NCBI GenBank assembly: GCA_009695065.1
Contig: SIBR01000003.1
Coordinates: 127,075-191,074 of the forward strand
From: Opitutus sp.
GTDB taxonomy: Bacteria > Verrucomicrobiota > Verrucomicrobiae > Opitutales > Opitutaceae
Direction of reading: 5' to 3'
Length of the DNA: 64,000 bases
Part shown: in pieces, positions 62,155 through 64,000 of the stretch
Position numbering within the stretch: the stretch's first letter is position 1
Layout: the number at the start of each line of letters is the position of its first letter
The notes under the pieces: model-generated
What the model was told of the DNA's origin: nothing
The model's input: the letters and a program-made list of their open reading frames with translations, nothing else
The model's database searches: none
Position numbers and translations under genes: made by a program

Positions 62155-63675
62155 ATGTCCCCGACGCGACGTGAATTCCTCCAGCAAAGCGGCGTGGCCC
62201 TTGCCGCGACGACGCTGCTCTCCCCCACAATGAACGCTCAAAATTCTCCTTCGCCGCCCGGCGGCGATCTTTGCTTTGCGCCGGCCCGCGATCTCGCGCG
62301 GATGATTCGCGAGAAAACGGTTTCGGCCCGCGAGGTCATGGCGGCGCATCTCGCGCAAATCGCCCGGATCAATCCGAAGATCAACGCCATCGTCGCCAAG
62401 CTCGACGACGACAAATGCCTCGCCCTGGCCGACGAGGCCGACCGGCGCCTCGCGCGCGGCGAACCGGTCGGGCCGCTGCACGGGCTGCCCACCGCGATCA
62501 AGGACCTCGATCCCGCGGTCGGGTTTCCGTTCACATCCGGCTCGCCGATCTACCGGAACCGGATGCCCACCGAGGACGACGTGGTCGTCGAGCGGATCCG
62601 CCGGGCCGGGGCGATCCTCATCGGCAAGACCAACGTGCCGGAATTCGGCCTCGGCTCGCACACCTACAACAAAGTCTACGGCACGACGCTCAATCCCTAC
62701 GATCCGACCCGGAGCGCCGGTGGTTCGAGCGGCGGCGCGGCGGCGGCGCTCGCGACCGGCCTGCTGCCGCTGGCCAACGGCAGCGACACCGGCGGCTCGC
62801 TCCGCAATCCTGCGAATTTCAACAACGTGGTGGGCTTGCGTCCGACTGTCGGCCTCGTGCCGATGGCGCCCACCTCGCTGCCGTTCGTCGGGCTGGGCGT
62901 GAAGGGCCCGCTTGGGCGCAACGTCGCCGACACCGCGCTGCTCCTGAGCGTGATGGCCGGGGCTGACCCGCGCGATCCCGGGTGTTACCCGTCCGATCCG
63001 TCGAGCTTCGTGCAACCGCTCGACCGCGAGGTGCGCGGGGTCCGCGTGGCGTGGTGCCCGGACCTCGGCGGGTTGCCCCTCGATCCCGAAGTGCGCCGCG
63101 TGCTCGCGGCCCGCCGCGAAACGTTTGAGCGGCTCGGGTGCATCGTGGAGGACGCCTGTCCGGATCTCAGCGGGGTCGACGAGGTGTTTCTCACCCTGCG
63201 CGCCTTTCGCGCGCACACGACGCTGGCGCCGCTGCTCGACGCGCATCGCGCGGAAATGAAGCCCGAGGCGGTGCGCGAAGCCGAGCTCGGCGCGAAGCTC
63301 ACGGGGCCCGAGGTGTCGCGCGCCATGATGGGGCAGAGCGAGATCATGGAGCGCCTGCGCCGGTTTCAGGAGAAGTACGAGTTCCTGCTGTGCGCGGTCA
63401 ACCAGGTGCCGCCGTTCGACGCGGCCATCGACTGGCCCCGGGAGGTCGCCGGGGTGAAGATGGAGCATTACATCGCGTGGATGCAGTCGGCGTACTGGAT
63501 CAGCACGACGCAGCACCCCGCGATCTCGGTGCCCGCGGGATTCACGACGGGCGGCCTGCCGGTGGGAATCCAGATCGTCGGCCGGTATCGCGCGGATTTC
63601 GCGTTGCTGCGGATGGCCCACCGGTTCGAGCAGGCCACGGGCGTCGGCCGCCAGCGCCCGAAGATCGCGGCGTGA
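62155..63675 (+). CDS. Tat-exported amidase of the amidase-signature family
   Basis: 506 aa from the ATG at 62155. The N-terminus has a twin-arginine signal, TRREFLQQSGVALAATT, so export in folded form is expected. The Ser-Ser-Lys triad is visible: Lys in TAIKDLD, Ser in AGGSSGGAAAAL and Ser in GSDTGGSLRNPA. The C-terminal part has TTQHPAISVPAGFT and GLPVGIQIVG. GatA-like enzymes are cytoplasmic, and no gatB/gatC is present, so it is an amide hydrolase of unknown substrate. Confidence 0.9.
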   Translation: MSPTRREFLQQSGVALAATTLLSPTMNAQNSPSPPGGDLCFAPARDLARMIREKTVSAREVMAAHLAQIARINPKINAIVAKLDDDKCLALADEADRRLARGEPVGPLHGLPTAIKDLDPAVGFPFTSGSPIYRNRMPTEDDVVVERIRRAGAILIGKTNVPEFGLGSHTYNKVYGTTLNPYDPTRSAGGSSGGAAAALATGLLPLANGSDTGGSLRNPANFNNVVGLRPTVGLVPMAPTSLPFVGLGVKGPLGRNVADTALLLSVMAGADPRDPGCYPSDPSSFVQPLDREVRGVRVAWCPDLGGLPLDPEVRRVLAARRETFERLGCIVEDACPDLSGVDEVFLTLRAFRAHTTLAPLLDAHRAEMKPEAVREAELGAKLTGPEVSRAMMGQSEIMERLRRFQEKYEFLLCAVNQVPPFDAAIDWPREVAGVKMEHYIAWMQSAYWISTTQHPAISVPAGFTTGGLPVGIQIVGRYRADFALLRMAHRFEQATGVGRQRPKIAA

Positions 63676-63698
63676 TGGGGGCGGGACGGGAACGGGTA

Positions 63699-63851
63699 AC
63701 TCGGTTTCGTGTCGATCCCGTCGACCGGGCCCGCGGGCCGGCCCCTTTACGCGACGCTGATGAACTTCGAGGTGGACGAGGCCGGGCGCCTTCCAAAAAC
63801 ACCTGCCGGGCCGCTGGGAAGCGGTCGGCCGTGTGCGCGCCTTCATGCGGT
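63699..63851 (+). pseudogene. Possible gene remnant cut by the insertion element
   Basis: One frame gives PLYATLMNFEVDEAG. After a one-base shift near 63780-63790 another gives FQKHLPGRWEAVGRVRAFMR, running up to the IS end. Both peptides look protein-like and would read as one sequence if the shift were repaired. I do not recognise the family. It is probably the decayed tail of a gene disrupted by the insertion sequence. Confidence 0.35.
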
Positions 63852-64000
63852 TGACCTGACCCCGAAAATTTGAGCCGCCTTGGGTGTTAGTCTGGGCCAA
63901 GAAAAAGGCCCAGACCATGAAAGGCAAAAGACATACGACGGAAGACAAGATCCGCATTTTGCGGGAAGCCGACGGCGGCAAAAGCATCGTGGAGATCTGC
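63852..64000 (+). mobile_element. IS3-family insertion sequence, left end (truncated by window)
   Basis: The sequence TGACCTGACCCCGAAAATTT at 63852 has the look of an IS3-family terminal repeat (TG start, CTGACCCC core). It leads after about 65 nt to an orfA-like reading frame. Only the left 149 nt lie in the window, so the right repeat, orfB and target duplication cannot be checked. Confidence 0.75.
63917..64000 (+). CDS. IS3-family transposase OrfA (N-terminal fragment)
   Basis: 28 codons from ATG 63917 to the window edge: KGKRHTTEDKIRILREAD and SIVEIC. This matches the start of the helix-turn-helix domain of IS3-type OrfA proteins (T-x-E-x-K-x-x-I-L-R-E-A). It is cut by the window end. 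Confidence 0.8.
   Translation, partial: MKGKRHTTEDKIRILREADGGKSIVEIC

Overview
The window reads as chromosomal DNA from a Verrucomicrobiota bacterium, most likely of the Opitutales/Opitutaceae type. Three things point there. The DNA is GC-rich, with dense and mostly single-domain housekeeping genes. A palindrome upstream of recA matches the TGTTC-N4-GAACA LexA motif that I recall as reported for Verrucomicrobia. An oleC/oleD pair is present, and the ole pathway is known from this phylum. No rRNA, tRNA or CRISPR array is visible.

Layout. 0.1-3.8 kb (minus): an RmlD-like reductase, a SixA phosphatase, a PAS/kinase/receiver hybrid that has lost both phospho-acceptor residues, and pdxH. 3.9-7.8 kb: an M20 peptidase, a di-haem peroxidase (MauG type) broken by an in-frame amber codon, and an exported dimethylformamidase-like protein. 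7.9-11.5 kb (plus): queC, queE, an ExoD-like protein and an MFS transporter. 11.5-14.3 kb (minus): ferrous iron operon feoA-feoA-feoB plus a small Cys-rich protein. 14.5-25.2 kb (minus): mnmE, mnmG, trmB and the full ATP synthase operon atpBEFHAGDC. This is an origin-type gene order, and a perfect parS-like palindrome lies inside mnmG. 25.3-30 kb (minus): a MacAB/DevBCA-style export system. 30.3-33.7 kb: a Sel1 protein, recA with its LexA box, a kinase remnant and a UDP-glucuronate epimerase-like gene. 33.9-41.6 kb (plus): glutaredoxin, gltB, gltD, a DUF5069 protein and a small unknown. 41.7-46.5 kb: a lipoprotein, a D-erythronate dehydrogenase-like gene with an SDR, and two divergent RNA methyltransferases. 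46.5-52 kb (minus): oleD, oleC, a lipoprotein, RNase D and an HDAC-fold deacetylase. 52.4-58.5 kb: a GH88-like hydrolase, rlmN, a frameshifted multicopper oxidase and a convergent copper P-type ATPase. 58.6-64 kb: two SAM methyltransferases, a double-PPK2 phosphotransferase, a Tat-exported amidase and the left end of an IS3-family element.

Functional groups. The window holds energy conservation (ATP synthase), ammonia assimilation (GOGAT), iron and copper handling, queuosine precursor synthesis, tRNA and rRNA modification (mnmE, mnmG, trmB, rlmN, RlmD-like, SpoU-like) and the last steps of head-to-head olefin synthesis.

A second layer runs through the spacers. Several are filled with short words (7-15 nt) repeated in direct and inverted orientation, with a different word in each spacer. 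They sit inside operons and at start codons. Together with the double-Asn sensor kinase, the parS site and the LexA operator they are the most interesting non-routine content. I found no gene cluster that looks like a wholly new defence or biosynthetic system.
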